From: Anastatus disparis
Taxonomy: Eukaryota > Arthropoda > Insecta > Hymenoptera > Eupelmidae
Direction of reading: 5' to 3'
DNA length: 64,000 nucleotides
Assembly (NCBI GenBank): GCA_017163975.1
Contig: JAFFSR010000227.1
Coordinates: forward strand, 8,732,501-8,796,500
The position numbers were made by a program, and so were the translations under genes. Within the stretch, counting starts at the first letter, position 1. Each line of letters begins with the position of its first letter. The notes beneath the pieces are model-generated. The model saw only the letters and a program-made list of their open reading frames with translations. It was not told the DNA's origin and made no database searches. Below are positions 48,101-63,152 of the stretch, piece by piece.

Positions 48101-51100
48101 TTTGTTTAAACAATCTAAACTAGAAGAATCGATCTAGAAATGAGCTTTCACATTTCACGTCATTTCACAATCCATTTATCGTCCATGACATTACGTCTGT
48201 GAAACTTGCACATTCTCTAAATGTATTTCTTATTCTCTATCTTTCGCTCGCACTTTGGTGTTCAAATTTTCCTACGTTATATATATATAGAAAGGCTTTA
48301 ACATTTCAGAGCACGGAGTTGCTGGCGTTGCAAAGGGACGAATAAAAGCGCTCTCCCTGGTCCTTTCCTAACACACGAAAAACACATCATTTAGACGCGT
48401 CGTAGCTCTTTCTGTCCTGCTTACTCTTGGAATGACAGGAAGTAGAAGGATATTAGCTTGGATGTCACTTGGTTTAATGGAGGATTCGAGTGAAAGTGAG
48501 AGAAAGAGAAGAAAACGAAATTTACGCGTTTCTTATAACGGAACGATGGTTTATATGTGGCTATGTCTTTTACTATAACTTTCTTACATGGAACCATTTG
48601 TCTCGTTTGTTTTGTTTTACTCGAAACTTTTTTTCTACTGCTTTTTTTCCCAGTTTTTTCACTTTTCTCGTACAAGTGCATTTGGTTTATTTTTGTTTGG
48701 AAAGAGAAAAGAGAGTGTTGAGTTTTCGATCAGTGACTTTTCGCCTTGTAATGTGCGATTTCAATTTAACGTGCAAAAGACAAACGATCCTTTTTCGGCG
48801 TATATATGTATGTATGGACCTTAGTCGCGTAAGAAGAAGATTTTTCTTGCGACAACAGATGGGCTAAAAAAGAGACGGGAAATATATAAGAATATTTTTT
48901 TGTTTGACTGCTTTCTTTTGCGTCCGAAATTACTTGGAAAGCTTAAATTCATTCTTAAATTTTCCGAGACATAAACTTTCTTTCGTTTTTATGATTATTG
49001 CAAAAATTCAATAATAAAGTATTGATTATTTTTATTCGTGGAATCAAAAATTAGTTATTTACAAAAGTTCGAAACGATAAACGAAATTGAATCATTTATC
49101 TCTTTTTTTATCTCCTTTACATTGATTTATCTCGTATTACAATTATTGTTTTCAATTTGCGCGCATCGATAACGTATTACCATTCGATATTAATTACTCC
49201 AAATTGCTGAAATATCAAATCAAATAATGAGCGTATAATGTTTACGTATTTTCTCAATTAGTTGCTATCAATCACTTGAGAAAACACATTTTTCTACTAA
49301 AAGTTAGTCATTTCAGAAACTATTCAGAGAATTATTCTACATAATATTTTTAGTGAAAAAATGCAAAGCTATACAACACTTAGATATTTTCATTTTTTTA
49401 CTTATTTTATAAATTTTTTTTTGTTTACTATTTAAAAATAATTGTATTAACTAAATATAATTATGTATTATATCATCTAAAAATTGTTTAAATATAGGTA
49501 TATTTGTTATTATTTATTTTATATTAGTTTCCATACAGTTTTTGTATATTCTTTATATAGGCTATATTAACGACTACTGTTTAGATCGAAGAATATTCAA
49601 CAATCGCGTGATAAAATTATTTTGTTATTATTATTATTATGAAATTCACTTATCATACGTTCGTCTAATGTAAGCTGTTTTTTTGTTGTTGTTATAAGCA
49701 ACGATGATGCGAACACACGTGTGCACACAAACGCGTATGTAAAAGCATATATCGATGCACACGCACGAATAAATGTTTTTAACAACATATGCAAGTTTTA
49801 TTTAGTATTAAAATAAATAAAGTTTTATATAAAAAACTGAAAATTCCATTAAAATATTGTTATTAAGTCTTTTCAAATTTGATTGTAAAGCATGCAATAA
49901 TTTTTCTTGTAATTATTCAAAATAATATTGTCATAGATTGTCATTGTGATTAAGAATTAATATAATTTATTGTCAAATTCACTAAAACTATAAGATACTT
50001 TGTTGTATTTCTACCAAAGTTTTATAAAAAAATTCATATATTATCATAACGCCAGTCTTCAATTTATAATCTCATCATCAAAACGTTTCTTGCCCGAAGA
50101 AAACCCTAAGCTTTTTATGATTCCCATACATCTATATTTACCCTTTAATGCCCCGTATTACGTACGGGGGCATTGTTTCATCAAAGAACAATACATCCCC
50201 GATATTTCTTAGACAAGGGAATGCAAGTACGCAATCTAAGATGAGATTGATGAAGCCCACTACCACCCGTCGCGGGATCGCTAAACTATATACCATTACC
50301 TACAATGCCCGTCAGCTTTTACCGTCCAAAGATCATTAACTCTGCATTGTAACTAAACTATGGAGAAAGAATGCTTTTTTAGTTTTTATTATTTCGGCAA
50401 ATTTAGAGCTGTCTTTTGCACAATAACTTCTTGTCGTGCTGAATTTGATGGATAAGTTTTAGGATTGTTTCAATTTTTTTGCAAACTTGCTAATTATACG
50501 ATGCAATTACGATAGAATTAATTTTCATCATCATTAATTTATAATGCAAGTCTATTCAGAATATTAGAAGATTTCTTAATAAAGTACTTACATAAAGTAA
50601 CTATTAGAATTAAAAAAAGTTTTATTTTAAAAAGCATATTCTAAACAATTTATATTTTACGTTACGAGTAACTCATCACAGACTACACAAGCCAAAAAGT
50701 TTTCTAAGATACAGTCAATCTTCGTCTTTCTCAAAATTGGGGTGATGATGGTTTGCATCTTATACACTCACTCCATCCAGGGAAGTATACGATGAGAGTT
50801 TCTTAAGTTCGTCTCTCATCATCTCATTATGCTCTTCCTTGAATGGAGTACATTTTCTTAATATTAAGAAAGACTGAAATTTACTGTATCCCAAAATATT
50901 TTCTTAATATTATGATACAGCTCGACCGTAATATTAGTTGAAAATATACAAAAATCCAAAAATTAACGTTCCATATGTACGTAAAAACTTATTATCAAAT
51001 TTTTTTCAAATTGGTACTTTCTATCTTGCTTTTAATCAGTACTCTAAGCGCAACTATTATGAAAATGACTTTGGTAATCATTGCGATTAAAATTTTTCAT

Positions 51101-54100
51101 TAAATTTATCAGTCAGTTTTGTCAAGAATATTTAAGCCCCGCAAACACGAAAACCACATACCATAAAGTTTAAAGTACCTTTTCGTAAAATAACACACCT
51201 GGGTTTCATCGCCGCGCAGCACTATACAGCGAACTTAAACGAGATCTCCCTCCCGCCCCTCATATCGCGCAACAAAACATGACTCTGTATATTCATAAAT
51301 ATTATACGTATAACTATATGTGCATTGTATACCAGCCCACCACTAACCTGAAATCTGTCGAAAACATCACTTGCACGTCACATGCAGACTAGAATTGTTA
51401 TTATAACGTAACTATATTAATCAAATTGTTCATGAAGTAGAAAATCTTAAATTTATTTTAAATATAGGGAAAATTTAGATTTTTTTGGTTTGAAGATTAA
51501 AAATTTTATGATGTTGATGAAGTTATGATTAATTAATGATCTTCTTTATTTTTTTTTGATAGATTATAAAAATCAAATATTTTGAAAAAATTAATCCTTG
51601 ATGTGCTCAAAAATAAATAATATGAAAAAATTAATCATTTTTTGTCAAAGTAATTAAAAATAATTTGATGCCAATTGAGGTTTAGTCTGATAATTTTTTT
51701 TAATAAAAATACATAGATCAAATTTTAATAATAATAACAATAATAATATTTTTTAAATTCACATCACGAATCGATGATAAAATCATAAAGCCACGCGTAC
51801 AAAAATTTAAAACAAAGTTACAAACGTTAACAACTCAATCGCAAGAAAATAATCAATTAGTGTAAGAAAAAGCCGAGGGTGATATTTATCGAAAACAATA
51901 AATTAAATCGGCCGCATGAAAAATAAACCTATTAACTTAATGGAATAAAAGGTAAAAAAGAATATCACATCGCAAGATCATAAAAGCATTGATTATATCG
52001 TACAGCCCCTTAAACCAAAATCCACATAATGTACGTTATAGTTGCAGGTCAAGTGGCGCCAAAGGTTCGCAGCGTCAAAATTACAATCTCGTTAGCCGAA
52101 GCGCTTTTTCCGAGGCTTCTAAATCTTAAAGGGAAGAAAACTAGAAAGAGAAAATGGTATAGTATATACAGGAGGTTAAAGATAATAAAGGAAAGAGAAG
52201 ATCAGCGACTGGTTTGGAGGAAATTGTTCAACTTTAGTATTTATCGTCTTGGCGACTTTAGAATTAGAGAGAAGAGAAGAGAGAGAAGAGAGAAGACTTG
52301 AGAGAACTTCATTTTACGTATACACATAGACGATTAGAAAGTTCGTATAGCTTATGGAGGAGAGTAAAAGCTTGGGGTATGGAGCTTTCCTCGTCCTTAG
52401 CTTATATACAAGGGAAGAGGTCTGGGCTTTGTCGAATAATTACGAGATAACGTAATCACGCGCAATAAGGTTTGCTGTATACCTTGTAAACTTTAATCCT
52501 TTAACAGTCATGTTTATTGTCTCAACATGACTTGGATACTTTTTTTCCATTACTATCTTACTCATGCGTTATTTTTTTTTATTTTGTTTGTTTCGATCCG
52601 ACGAAGTAAGCAACGTTGAATTAACATACTTCGGAAACATTAAATTTTAATGAGCTTTTTTTCCGGTATACAAACGCGCATGTTGAAATGTTGAAAATTC
52701 AATTTTAGGCGACAAGTCCAAAATGTTCATTTTGGTTAAGGAATAAAAAAAAAGGCGAACAAGGAACGGGCGTAAACGCAAATGTCGTTAGTTGTATGGA
52801 TACTCGGATAACGATAGTTTGGCTTTCGGTGGGAAATAACTGAAAAGTACTGTTTATATATGTATCGCGGTTATTCGGCGTTGTTTGTTATACTTTTTGA
52901 TCGTCTGTTTTTACGCTACCAATTTTCAATGAAAAATAGTATTTATTCCAATTTAAATGACAAAATCTATGCAAAGCGGAAGTAATTTCTTAATTTATAA
53001 ACAATAACGTAATGTTTTGCAGGTTATTCAACTTCAAATATTGTTGTAATCAATTTTTTGATTTATTTATTTTTACTTCGGCATAAAGTTTACAGCATTG
53101 AAAATGGTGTTATGAATATGCAAAATGCATAAATTGAAAAGTAACATTGATAAAAGTATAAAGTTTATTGATTTACACCAAACAAACAAAAAATTTTAAT
53201 AGAAAAGTATTTTTAGATACTGCAAAATAATTACACTGAAAGACTCATCTCACAAAGATCCAAGATCCACGTTAGAAAAAGCGTCTTCGGAGTACAAAAA
53301 TACCCTTGAACATATTTACATTTATAGCTCTCATTTTTTACGTGTCATATTTCAATTAGATACGTCACGCATGTATTACGCGTTTCAAAGAACATCGTAA
53401 ATAAGATACATTTACTTAGACTCAAAGCTAACGGAGAAAAAAAAGTCTCGCACATGTCAAAGGCGAGAGACACGCAGCGGATAGAAAATATTTCTATAAG
53501 TAGAAAGTACAAAATGAAAGAATTGAAAAGGAAGAGAAGCGTACTGTGACGAAAAAAAAGAGGAGTTAAAATTGTCGAATGGCTGTACTTTTTTATTCTT
53601 TGTTCATCCCCTTATATTTTTACAATACAAACGTGACACCGTTGCGTTACAGAATTTTCATTCTTTTTTTTCTCTCCTTCTTTTTTTTGTTCATCGTAAT
53701 GCGTAGCTTGCGAATCATACTTTTCCATCTTTCATTTTTTTCGTTCCTCTGTATTTTTTGTTGCCTTTAACATGAAATAAATTTAAAATAGAAGAAGAAA
53801 GCTACTTGGATGCATCGGAAAATCTTTCATTGGATTGACATTTTCTTCGTATAAATTTGAGACATAAGGAAATATATGAGTAAGAAACGCAGGAGAAGAA
53901 TATAGAAGCTGCTTATGAAAGGTTGTAGAACTTTTGATTTTATTGAAATTGCTATATGCACTACCGTGTGCTATATAGAAGAGATAAGAATACGGAGAAA
54001 TATGAAATATTTCAAGAAATATTGAAGTTAATGATGCCGAGATCATATTGAAGGTTTTTAGTAGCGTCTGAAAATTTGAAGAACCCAAAGTTTTAAGCAG

Positions 54101-57100
54101 CTTTACCGCAAAATGTTTATAAAAATTTTCATTTATCGTACAACCATTAAAATTTTTACAGTAACATTGATTGCGTAAAATTAGAAAAATGAAAAAAAAA
54201 TGAATAAAAAAAAACGCAAAACTGTCGTTGTAAATCATGCGAAGCGAGAATTATTATGATAGAGATATAAAAGCAGTAGCTTCGTTTTTTTTTTTACGAG
54301 CTGCCACTGCTAAAAAATATCGCTTACATTATAACTGTCCGATAATACGTCGGTGTGTGTAGTATATATTAGAAAGATGCTAAAATGTTTGCATTTATTT
54401 TTATTACGCTGAAATTCAGGTAATAAAATTTTATCGACATTTTAAAACGTTTGGTAAATATACGCCCGTTACAGTGTTTTTATTATCATTTTTTTTTCTA
54501 CATTGTGACTGCATATTGACATTTTAAAAATGTTGATTCGTTTATTTTCAATGTAAAGGACGTTCATTGAATTATTCATCAATCGCGAAGCCATTTGTTT
54601 AGCCTCTGAATTAAATGTCAATGGTAATTAATAATAAATAAAAACGTAAAAGAATTATGAAAAAATTTTCTTCGTTAATGTAAAAATAATAATGAATATA
54701 TTATCGACACTTCGTTCAAAGAATTTTAAATAAATTAAATATTCGATATACGTTGGGCTTAAAATTTATGGGAATTATAAATTTTTACCAAAAATAAAAC
54801 GCTTAACGCAGAATTAAAATAGAATTATTTAATCTTTTTTTTTTAACAAGGACTTTTATTTTTAATTCGAACGAAAGTTTATCTGCTTGTATTTTGCATT
54901 TTATACATGAAAACATTAAACAAATTCAGGCAATGCGCCTAGGGGAATCGATAAATTATCTGATTTCGCTAGGGATTTATTGCCCAGCTGTAAACTCAGT
55001 TTCATAACGAGTTAAAATCTTTCGTTTATCCAAAGCTTTTTTTGTAAAAGTACAAATTAATCAAAAAGTTCGAATGTTTGCTGTCTTTTGTTTATATATT
55101 TAGTAAAAATTAAAATAATCTATTTAGAATATTATACGAATTTCAAAAACCTTAAAAAAAGACCAATTTGCAAAATAACATTTCTTTTTTAATTTTATGA
55201 GCATAAATTTAAAGTTTAACATTTTATTGTTGTAGTAGTTGTAAGATATCCAGGAATAAAAGAGATATATAATTGCAGATTGCTTTAATACACAGAATTT
55301 ATATTCGATTAATCACATTCTTCATCTTTTTTTTATAAATTAAATACAATTTCAAATTGATGAAATTATTAATTATTAATTAATTAAAATTGAATATTTT
55401 AATAATCATTATTAAATTTATAGTATTTTATTTTACGAGAATGTAATTCATCAAGAAAAGAAATATTCCAAAAAATATTTTAATTAAAATCATAAAAAAT
55501 TTTATCGTAACATACATATGTAAAAAATATTCTTTGGTGATAAAAAAACATTTACATTTGAATAAAGTGGGATCAACTTACTAATAAATAAATATCGACT
55601 AATAAAAAAAATTAATCATTATTTTAAAAATTTTAGTTTTACAACTGGCCAGACCTCTACATGTGCACCAATTAATGTATGTTAAAAAATATTTACATAG
55701 TAAATATTACAATATTAATTAATCTGACAAAATTTGAAAAAATTTTCATCTATAAGTTTGAGGTGTTCATTTACTAGTCGGTTAACCATACATAAAAAGT
55801 TACTTAACGATCAAATCAACGCTAGAGGAACAGAAAGAGAGAGAAGAAAGAAAGGTAAACATTGGTGGACTCACAAAATCCAGCATTACAACTTCCCTGA
55901 TTACAGTTTCAGGCGTAACCAGAGTTGCAAAACAGGGCTCTAAGACAAACGTAAAGCGATATAAGAGCAATAGTTAGTAACAATGCCACACCACAGGCAG
56001 CAATCGACATAGGACACCCTCCCTCTCTCTTTGACGTTCAAGCGAGCCATAATACAATTGTATAGTTCAAGTGTTGCCAAATAGTAATAAAACAGTTTTA
56101 ACGATTGTAAGTATACGTAACTACGAGCTCAACTGCAAAGTTTTACAGTATAACTGCTGCACTTTGCAGTTGAAATGGTTAGGATGAAATAATCAAAATG
56201 GACCAAGAATTTTTATCTTTAGTTTGTAATTTTTTAATTGAATGATTCGGAAAATTGTAATGTTGGTATTTTACATTCTGCTTGATTTTTATCATCGAAA
56301 TAATGTAAATATTTACCTGAATTCAACTAGTACGCTGAACTAGTATTAAAATTAAATACGCCAACAAACTTTGGTTTATATTTTAATTAATTAATTTGGA
56401 TGTACACCTTATACTGTTTATTTTTCATTTAATAGGGATTTGAAGGTATTTATAATGTGCATCGAAGCGTGTGTATTTATTAATTATTATTTTATTTTAT
56501 AAATCAGTTCATACTATTTACACAGATTTTTATTTATTGTAATTTAACTTTTGTAAAATACTGAAATTCTGTAATATTGATTATATTGAATTTTTGATGG
56601 TACATCAACGATTGGAATATCAAATTTGTATGCAGCATGTATATAAATACTTTTTTAACGATTTATTTAAACAAATTTTTATTTATTTTACATCTTTTTG
56701 ATTCCTATTAATAGGATTATACTTAAAGTTTTATTAAATGTGATGCACATTAGTAAGGGATGAATGGATGATTTTTAAAATCTTACCAATCTGCTTAACA
56801 TCACGTAAATTATTCTTTTAGTTATTAATTGCAAATTTTTTAACCAGCTAGCCTCTAACCCAATTCTTCGTTATACACATGCTCTCTCGAAATACCACAA
56901 GAACAATCTCAAACTGCCTCAATCCCATTAAAACGAGCTAAAACGTAACCACAGAGGCACTTGCCTTCATCTTTGGAACAATACATCCGGCATTAAATAA
57001 AAATCCTTACGATCAACCACATGCCACGGTATCACCACCTCTGCCAATGCCAAAACAATTTCACGCTTCATGTTCACTCCTAGCACTGAAATTCCCAAGC

Positions 57101-57414
57101 CTTCGTATTTCCGTTTTGCATATCTCATTCTCAAAGGGCCATTTCGTCTATATTTCGTCTATATAAATAGGATATATAAGCATCAAAAGGTTAAACACAA
57201 CAAGCTTATATACGTCGCATAAACCGCAGATGACAGAAACAAGAAGAGTGTATATATATATGGCAGAGCAAAAGCCTGCCACCCTTGCCGTATAACCCTT
57301 GATCGAGCAGTAAATGGTTAAACTATCCAAGAGGTTACGCGCAACCTATCTTTCTCTCGCTATAGGTTTATAGCTATTTCTATAGCTACATGGAACGAGT
57401 AAAGTACATCGATC

Positions 57415-57416
<2 letters not shown>

Positions 57417-57453
<37 letters not shown>
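57417..57453. repeat. (AT)n microsatellite
   Basis: An uninterrupted run of alternating A and T, about 18 dinucleotides, inside a CpG-containing, tract-rich island. Confidence 0.95.
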
Positions 57454-57455
<2 letters not shown>

Positions 57456-59175
57456 AGTGCGCGTATGTACGTGTGTACGAGAGAGAAGGAGAACTTAGTG
57501 CTGTAACCACTAAACCTTTGTCAAGATCCGTCGGATATCCGTCGAAGAGCATCTCTCTCTTTCTCTCTTTTTGTCACTTGGTTGCAATGTTGCTGCTTCG
57601 AGTCGACTCTTCTCGTATTCGCTTGAACGCGGAGTACAACGCTGTACTCCCTTTGCCCTCTGGTACAAGTATAGCCCTCAAGAGTGCTGTTACTAAACGC
57701 GTGTCGAGCTCCACTTGCTTCTCTCGTTTTAGCTTTCTCTCTTACTCTATTGCTAACGGAGTTGTATTCGTATTAACTTCTTGTGTTTCTAGTTCAATGC
57801 ACTTTTCTTATTCTTCTTCTTTTTCTGATTTTCTTTTCTTTATTTACCTTACTCTTTTACTAGCTTTATTTAGTTTCTATATTTTTGCTTCTGTAGTTTT
57901 AAATTGGAAATGAAATTTAGCAAAAGCTGTCGATAAAAGTCTTTGTTAAATATACATTTTTTGTGAATTTGAATATTTAAGAAAATTATTTGTCAAATAA
58001 TTTTATGAATATTTTTTATAAGAGTTGATTTAAATTAATATAATTTGAAAACGTTCCTTTTTTTAACAGTGAGCAGATTTTCAAGAGAGTATTTGAAAAA
58101 TTTAGTGATTCTATCATAAATTAAACTAGATTCATCAATAACAAAAGTGCAATAATTTAAGCTTTTGAATTAAACAATTCATTTTGAACATTTCAAAATC
58201 ATTTCTATGCTATGTTCTACATTAGATTAAATAAACAAATAGCAAAGAAATATTTTGAATTATTTTGAAACAAGATTCGAATATTTGGAAAATCTCAATC
58301 CACTTTATTTCTTCTTTTATTAACAGAATTTCAGGAAATATTATCAATTTACCAGCTTAAATTTCATCATTTCTATAATTTCCATTGTTTCTTTTTTAAT
58401 AAATATCCATCGGTAAGATTAACAATCACCGAACTGCACTTTTGATATTTTCTAATTTCTTTCTATTCCTTTAGTGTCTCTAGCCAAGTCCTCTTTCAAT
58501 TCTGAGAACCTCGCAACAAAAGCTATATTCTGCGCCAACTTGGAAAAATTACTTTGCTCTCAGATTCTCAATAATGTAGGATATCTACGTTACAAGAAGA
58601 GAGAAAGAGAGCGAGAGAGCCATAGATACAATATATATTAGTGTTTCGTTTTCTAGTGGTAGAAATTTATTGCAACTGCAACACAAAGGATTCGCTTTAT
58701 TTGAGCGTAAAATTGCGTTATATTGGATTCAATTTTATTTAGTTTCCTTTCCCCTCTTTTTTTTTGCTCCCGATGTTGAATTATATCGAATTTTTTCGTA
58801 TCAAAGAAATCCTAATATACCTCAACGTATAAGTCTGAATTTTACTCCCGGAGCTTGGGAAAAGTTTACGTTCACTGTTTATGTTTGTATTGCGTTACGT
58901 AGTAATGCTAAAATATGTAACTATTTTACAATGCAGATGTTTGTTCCTTTCGTTAGATTGTTTGCTTTATCTGTACAAACATTATTCTGTTTAACAATAC
59001 GCCTCTGTTATTGTTTGCGAATAATTTTTATAATTAAGAATTTTTTCAGTACTATTTTTACTACAGTACGCGTTTTCCATTATTAATCATAAATGTAGAT
59101 TTACAATACTGTCTATTTTTATTTGTTATAGTAACTGTACTTTAAGACTTATTGTTTGAATTAATATTCAATATA

Positions 59176-59378
59176 AGAGGTCTCAGTGGCTCAATCGGTA
59201 GAACGATGGACTCGTAATCTCGAGGTCCTGAGTTCGAATCCCGCTCTCGGCGACCGATTGATACAAGCATCACTGTATACGATACACGTGCTTTTTTCAC
59301 AAACACACTGATGATCTCCGTCGCTAATTAGCATCGCAATGATAGCTGAAACACAGCGACGTTAAATAAAATTAATAA
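59176..59378 (+). mobile_element. tRNA-derived SINE, copy 7
   Basis: Full length: GTGGCTCAATCGGTAGAACG, GAGTTCGAATCCCGCTCTCG, AAGCATCACTGTATACGATA, GCTAATTAGCATCGCAATGA and ACGTTAAATAAAAT. The anticodon-loop-like part reads CTCGTAA. Confidence 0.92.
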
Positions 59379-62300
59379 ATATTTAGTGTATCATAATTTC
59401 CTACTGTTTTATAATCTCAATTGCTTTTTTTTTTAATTGCGTAAAAGTAACTTCGAATTTTTTGCAATAAATACATGGATTAGCTCAAAATATACTGTTG
59501 AAATTGAGAAAATTCGAATAAAAAATTTACCAAAAAAGTTATTAGAGCATTTTCTAAAGAAATAAAAATTCAGGTTTGAAAAAGTTAAATATTCTTCAAA
59601 TAAAAATATTAAATATTATAATTCCTACAACTTTTTTTAAAAATTTTCAAATCATCATTATTTAAAAAACAAAAATATCGATGACTGTATGAAATGACAA
59701 ATAATCTAAATCAGCGTCTCGTTTATCCGTACGTATTAATCAATCCATCGATATACGTTTCTACAACTCTATTTGGTATTATTCGTCATCGATCTCGATT
59801 CTTTCTTGGTTGACAGAGCGTTAAGAGCTCTGTTTTCACGTGGCTTGCTATTGCCACAAGGATTGAGTTTATGTACCAGGGCGTCGAAGTGTATCGTACA
59901 TATATATACGCCGGATTTCACTTCTACTCTATACGTACATAGCTTACGCCTTACACACTCTCTTTCATCCGATTTCTTCGCAGACGAGAGGATTTCATTT
60001 TTTTTTTCCTTTACTTTTTTTTTATTGACGTGCACACACACACGTGTAGAGTATGAATGAAAAAAAAAACTAAATAAAAGTTGAGAAAAAAGGACATAGT
60101 ATAGCGAAAAAAAAGTGGAAGAAGAGAAAAAAATGTCGCAGTTAGCGTTTAAAGTGCGGTAAGCTAAAAACAAACTCGACGAAAATATCGCATGCGTGCT
60201 TCAAAGAACACAGGAGAGAAGCATAAAGTTCTATACGCGTCTCTGATTTTGCAGTCGCAACGATGCATGCTTAATCAATTATGCGAAGTGCTCTTTTTTT
60301 CTTCTTCTTCTTTCCTTCTTCCTTTTTTTTTTAGTTTTCAAGTGCTACAGCATCGATGCGCATATGTTGTTGGGAAAAAAAGGATGTATTTTGAATTTCG
60401 CTTTTCTTAGACTTCTTAAATATGCATCGCGTTAATGTTGCTCGATGTAATGTTAAAGCGGCGTGTCTTAAAATAACAGACTTTTAGTGACTTTTTGAAA
60501 TGATTATTATTGCAATGTACGTCGTTTGTGTGAATCTTTTTCCTGCTAAATAAATTTATTTTTGAAATAGAATATAAACTGGATTATTATAAAAGACGAT
60601 ATTCCATTCGCTTTTGGATTTCATTGATTAATTATGAATAATACTTGATTGACTTATACGTCACTTGGAATATTTTTTAAAATTCTATTTTTAATTTTAA
60701 TTTTATCATTATTATATTTTCAATGCGTTATTTTTTTAGCTACTCTATCGTAGGCTTTTGTACTAATTAAACAGCAATTATGAAGTATAATCAGTAACGA
60801 ATGCCTTGCTAGTTAGAAATTAATCGGGGAATTCCTTTAAAATATTTGCTTCACTTGAATACCCTAAATTCTTCGCTAAATTAATCTAAACGAATCAACA
60901 TCGTTCGATTCACCGTCAAACAATTAATTTAAAAAAGAAAATATTCCAATGGCAACGCAAAATAGACGCGGCATTAGTTCAATCATTAGATCACATAATA
61001 ACCGTTAAACCGAAATGTTCTTTATGCCCTCAAGAGCTCTGGCACTGGGTTCTCTCGACAAAATAAATTATCCTAAAAGAGATAAAGAGAGAAATAGGCA
61101 AAGAATACACGCGTAGAATCAAAAGAGAATGCAAGCTCGTTTTGTTGCTAAAACTGTATCGCTGTACTGCTCGAACAAATGAATCGAGTATTAATAGGGC
61201 GCAGGTATACACGGCTAACAGAGTACTTAATATAATCAATTATTTTGATTAGCCCTCGCTACATCGAAATCGAAGTGCATTAATGCTTTTGCAAATAATA
61301 TCCTCCCGCGTAGTGCAAGGGATATTAATCGCTTAATTAATGGTTATAGAAATTCCAGCGTATGGATTATCGAATGTCCTTTTATGTTACGCATACTTTC
61401 CTTCTTTTTTCAATCCTTTATATTCATGCATCTAATTTTGTTACAGATGGCATATTCCATTGGGATAGATGTTTGGTTAATACGCATGTATGCACGATCG
61501 CAGCGTGCTTTGTGTAATTTCAGCATTGGCTTTTTGCTTCGACATTGTTGAGAGAGGATTTTCGATACTTTTTATCTGACGGCATTTTGTACGAGAGAGA
61601 ACTTTTTTTTTCTATACCAATCCCGCGTCTCTTTTTCAAACTGGGAAATAAACCAGTTTCGAAAAGCCTCTAATTTTCACTCGCTCTCTCGGTTTTTGTT
61701 GGTACCCTTTTGCACTATTGGGAGAGAGGAAACTAGGGAAAAAGTGAGAGAGAAAAAGAGTAGCAAAGCGCATCGGGTATAGCTCTGTATTGACCATTAA
61801 CCTGGTTTTCATTCGAATAGCTGCATCTGGTTTCATTTCTTTAGAGAGTTGCCTTACTTTTTTTTTTTCATCTCCTATTTTGAAATATTCTTTTGTGCGC
61901 ATTTCAACGATGTGTTACTGTGCTATATGAATAAGTTCTAAATCTGTTCAAAAGTCGTTTTTTTTTTTTAAATTTTTATTATTTTTCGTTTGTAAAATGA
62001 AAAATTTTTGGAATAAAAGTTATTAATTTTGAAATTAAAATAATTTAATATCTTAATGGATTATTACAAAATATTTATTAATAACGAAAAGTGTAATAAT
62101 TTTTTGTTTAAAAAAAAAGGGCACACTTAATTAAATTATCAGGGTAAAATCATTATTTTGAGAGCATTCGAGATTAATTCCTTTACAATCCTTGGGAGTT
62201 TCGATTTAATTAATTAAATTGAAATCCAGCAGTTTCACGTGAACGAATCGCTTATCCCCCCAGCTTCAACTACGTCAAAATTTATCTCTATTTAAATGCC

Positions 62301-63152
62301 TTCAACTCTTTGATATAAAAAGCCTTTCGATGCGAGGCCTTTGTGAATAATTGGTTTAAGTGAATTCATGATTAATTAAGATTATTAGGAAAATTTCAGT
62401 TTTTAAACGAAATTTTCATAAAGTAGGAACATAGCTAGTGAATTAAATTCAAACCGGCTAGGAGTGTATATCAGATTTTTTTTTTTTTTAATTTTAATGA
62501 AAACTACGAGGAAATATTTTGTTTCATGTACGTAAATATTGAAAAAGTTAAAGTTATAGATTATAATTTTCAATAGTTTTTAAATTAACGAGCATAATAA
62601 AGATAACTTTGCACAATGTTATTAAAATTTGCATCGTTTTATATATCGACCTAATTTAACACATATTTACTTTGCATGTTCTACAGGTAAACTGTTGTGG
62701 AAAAAGTTTTAATTTAAATATTGGAAAATATTAATTAATTTCAAAGTTATTGATAACTAAAAACGAAGAGTGAACATTTAATAAAATTTACAGTAATTAA
62801 AAAGACAATATAACATATCTTTTTCAATAGTATTCCGCCCTTGTTTATGATAACTTGAAAATCTGTTACATGATTTATCTGAATTGTAAAATGCGATAAT
62901 GTACTAAATTATGACATTGTGATAAAACTAAAACAGTGGCGCTTAGTCTCCTAATATTTTATGAAATCATTACTATTATACTTAAAAGACCTAAAACTAT
63001 CTATAATTAAGATTCATAGATTTTATTGTTCTTCATAATTATCGTTTGATAAAGTATTTCTTATAATTTCAACGATATTTAAGATTTTAAATTGTCCATG
63101 ATTCAAAGTTCTAATTATCACTTTGTAAGTTTTAAAAATATTCTATACTTGC
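59379..63152. other. Gene-free stretch between SINE copies 7 and 8
   Basis: Islands at about 59.7-60.4 and 61.0-61.9 kb with CT and GA tracts. The rest is AT-rich. No gene recognised. Confidence 0.5.

Larger units (their letters stand above)
44540..59175. other. Gene-free right flank
   Basis: Islands rich in CpG, TATACGTA alternations and CT/GA tracts appear near 44.75-45.8, 47.0-47.8, 48.2-48.9, 50.0-50.3, 52.0-52.9, 53.3-54.3, 55.8-56.2, 56.85-57.9 and 58.5-59.0 kb, with AT-rich DNA between. Small hairpins lie at 50147-50175 and 56129-56173. No spliced or long open frame of normal composition was recognised. The longest frames (53783-54238, 57473-57913, 58670-59086) are Phe/Ser/Leu-rich and lack support. 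Confidence 0.5.

Noticed and set aside
53783..54238. Minus-strand open frame of 151 codons
   Set aside because: Phe/Ser/Ile-rich translation of AT-rich DNA, no signal or domain motif, no promoter module and no splice context. It looks like chance.
57473..57913. Plus-strand open frame of 146 codons
   Set aside because: Ser/Leu/Phe-rich, produced by CT-tract DNA beside an (AT)n run. No recognisable domain, and a similarly tract-derived frame lies on the other strand.
58670..59086. Plus-strand open frame of 138 codons
   Set aside because: Has hydrophobic stretches that could suggest membrane segments, but the composition is what T-rich DNA gives in any frame and there is no family motif.
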